A DNA stretch of 64,000 bases, from the NCBI GenBank assembly GCA_025352125.1, contig JANXTZ010000028.1, positions 62,001 to 126,000 on the forward strand, written 5' to 3'. Positions 62,939-64,000 of the stretch are shown piece by piece. The stretch's first letter is position 1, and the number at the start of each line of letters is the position of its first letter. The notes beneath the pieces are model-generated. The model saw only the letters and a program-made list of their open reading frames with translations, ran no database searches and was not told the origin of the DNA. Source of the DNA: Deinococcales bacterium. Its GTDB lineage: Bacteria > Deinococcota > Deinococci > Deinococcales > JAAFIG01. The position numbers and the translations under genes are program-made.

Positions 62939-64000
62939 TTACGAAAACCAGGTGCGCACGATTGGCACGGACAGCAAACCCAACAACGCCAGGTAAAACA
63001 CCAGTTGCCCGATCATGGCGGGAATCACGCTTTTTTCGCGGTTGGTGTAATACAGCACGCCAGCGCCAACAAAAGCCAGCAAGATCACGGGCATGGCGAA
63101 GGTCACAGCGAACAACAAGACCAGTACGACTGCACCGAGGGTTTGACCGTAACGTTTTTCAATCGGGAAGACCGCAAACGCCCTGAAGAAAATTTCGGTC
63201 AGTGGCAGCAACAATATCGGCAGCAGGGCAGACAAGCGCCAATACTCGAGGTGCAAGTAAAAGCCATTAAAGTGCAGGGTTTTGGCGGCGTACTGGTAGC
63301 CAATGGTCAAGACGGTAATGCCCACCCCGACCACGATGCCCTCGAGAATTTGGTTTGGCGAGAACTTTCCGATCAGCAATTGAGCGGGCTTCCAGCCGTT
63401 CCTTTGGGTGGTGTACCAACTAAGACCGATCAATGTGATGGCAAAAAACCCAAAGAACAAATCCCTGGCGACATCGCCCTGAACGGGCGTGAACAACGCC
63501 AGGTAATTGCCGTACAGCATTTTGCCGCCCAATAGCGCGGCAACGCCACCAACCAGCACCGAGACAATCAAATGCGAGTAAACGTTGGCGACCGTCCAGG
63601 GGCGCGGACCCTCCTGAATTTCGATGGTCGAGAGCGGTTCGATCTGGCTTTCACCCACCAAATGCGCGACCAACAGCGCCACCAACGCGATCAACCACGG
63701 CAGGGTTTTTCCGATCACCAGGGCAAAAACATTGTTCGAGTTGCTGGTCTGGGTCAAGACCCTCGAGCCTTCAGAGATGTTGCCCATGCCGTAATAGGCG
63801 TAAGCCAAAGCCCCCAGGGCGCGTTGGTACAAGCCCCTGTCCCTGGCGAAGGCGCCAGGGTTGCCGGCGACCTGCTCCAGGGTTTGAATCGCGCCCGGTA
63901 AATTGCCCGCAATCCACTGGGTCCGTCCGTACTCGGCTTGAATTTCTGGCGGACGGTTGGGCGAGCTGCGCAGCAGACTCGCGGCGGCTTTGGGGTCACT
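62939..64000 (-). CDS. TPR-domain protein with C-terminal CPBP intramembrane protease domain (partial)
   Basis: The frame is open to the window edge; the visible 353 residues are the C-terminal part. The first about 70 residues are helical repeats (QAEYGRTQWIAGNLPGAIQT, ALGALAYAYYGMGNISEGSR) of TPR type. The rest is a membrane domain of about eight helices with LTEIFFRAFAVFPIEKRYG, a weak version of the CPBP motif (Glu and Arg are kept, the second Glu is replaced), so protease activity is doubtful. Such fusions are seen in Deinococcota. An ATG at 63832 is internal. It ends 1 nt after the allantoinase stop. Confidence 0.7.
   Translation of the reverse strand, partial: SDPKAAASLLRSSPNRPPEIQAEYGRTQWIAGNLPGAIQTLEQVAGNPGAFARDRGLYQRALGALAYAYYGMGNISEGSRVLTQTSNSNNVFALVIGKTLPWLIALVALLVAHLVGESQIEPLSTIEIQEGPRPWTVANVYSHLIVSVLVGGVAALLGGKMLYGNYLALFTPVQGDVARDLFFGFFAITLIGLSWYTTQRNGWKPAQLLIGKFSPNQILEGIVVGVGITVLTIGYQYAAKTLHFNGFYLHLEYWRLSALLPILLLPLTEIFFRAFAVFPIEKRYGQTLGAVVLVLLFAVTFAMPVILLAFVGAGVLYYTNREKSVIPAMIGQLVFYLALLGLLSVPIVRTWFS

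Overview
The window reads like chromosome of a free-living, heterotrophic bacterium. The gene set (PilT, MurJ, a very large HD-GYP signalling protein with membrane N-terminus, a TPR-CPBP membrane protein, an extended nucleoside ABC permease, a DUF512 radical-SAM protein) would fit a Deinococcota-like lineage of moderate G+C. No rRNA or other phylogenetic marker is present, so this is an inference. No tRNA, rRNA, CRISPR array, transposase, integrase or phage gene was seen. The most striking property is at DNA level: the palindrome CTCGAG recurs about every 150 bp (19 copies counted by eye in the first 3.06 kb, under one expected), in all reading frames and between genes, like the HIP1 palindrome of cyanobacteria.

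Layout. 1-4.8 kb: a decayed pyruvate kinase tail, a P-type Mg2+ ATPase and the lipid II flippase MurJ. 4.8-11.6 kb (minus strand): aminotransferase and EamA exporter, then succinate-semialdehyde dehydrogenase, aldo/keto reductase, formaldehyde-activating enzyme, a DUF5063 protein and an enolase-superfamily enzyme. 11.9-18.4 kb (minus): IclR regulator, ProX-ProW-ProV type quaternary-amine ABC importer, aldehyde dehydrogenase and iron-type alcohol dehydrogenase; this resembles choline uptake and oxidation to glycine betaine. 18.6-23 kb: a P-loop kinase, a two-subunit UxaA-type sugar-acid dehydratase, two acetyltransferases and a small unknown. 23-34.6 kb (minus): a rhamnose block (RhaS, RhaT, RhaP, RhaQ importer, DeoR regulator, unknown protein, ketose 3-epimerase, RhaI isomerase) followed by LutA, LutB and LutC for L-lactate, the expected end product of the lactaldehyde branch.

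34.8-41 kb: DUF512 radical-SAM protein, a small lipoprotein, pseudouridine-5'-phosphate glycosidase and two nucleoside-type ABC permeases that probably work with it in nucleoside salvage. 41-47 kb: PilT, an Rrf2 regulator with an azoreductase, class II fructose-bisphosphate aldolase, then small proteins (zinc-ribbon-like unknown, DinB, DUF6157) and a Pro/Thr-rich lipoprotein. 47.6-51.4 kb (plus): the complete sulfate importer Sbp-CysT-CysW-CysA. 51.4-55.4 kb (minus): a GlcG-like protein and an FTR1 iron permease paired with an imelysin-like exported protein that has an EF-hand motif, behind two palindromic operator candidates including a Fur-type box. 55.5-64 kb: class III aminotransferase, HD-GYP protein, HisF-HisIE, allantoinase, and a TPR-CPBP membrane protein cut by the window edge.

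Two families of dispersed intergenic repeats were found. One is a two-module G/C-rich element at 11.6, 14.5, 23.6 and 33.4 kb, of which two inverted copies flank the alcohol/aldehyde dehydrogenase pair. The other is a GTAGGGGCGC-type hairpin at 26.2 and 56.9 kb, with a relative lying inside the 3' end of the allantoinase gene and apparently adding about ten residues to it.
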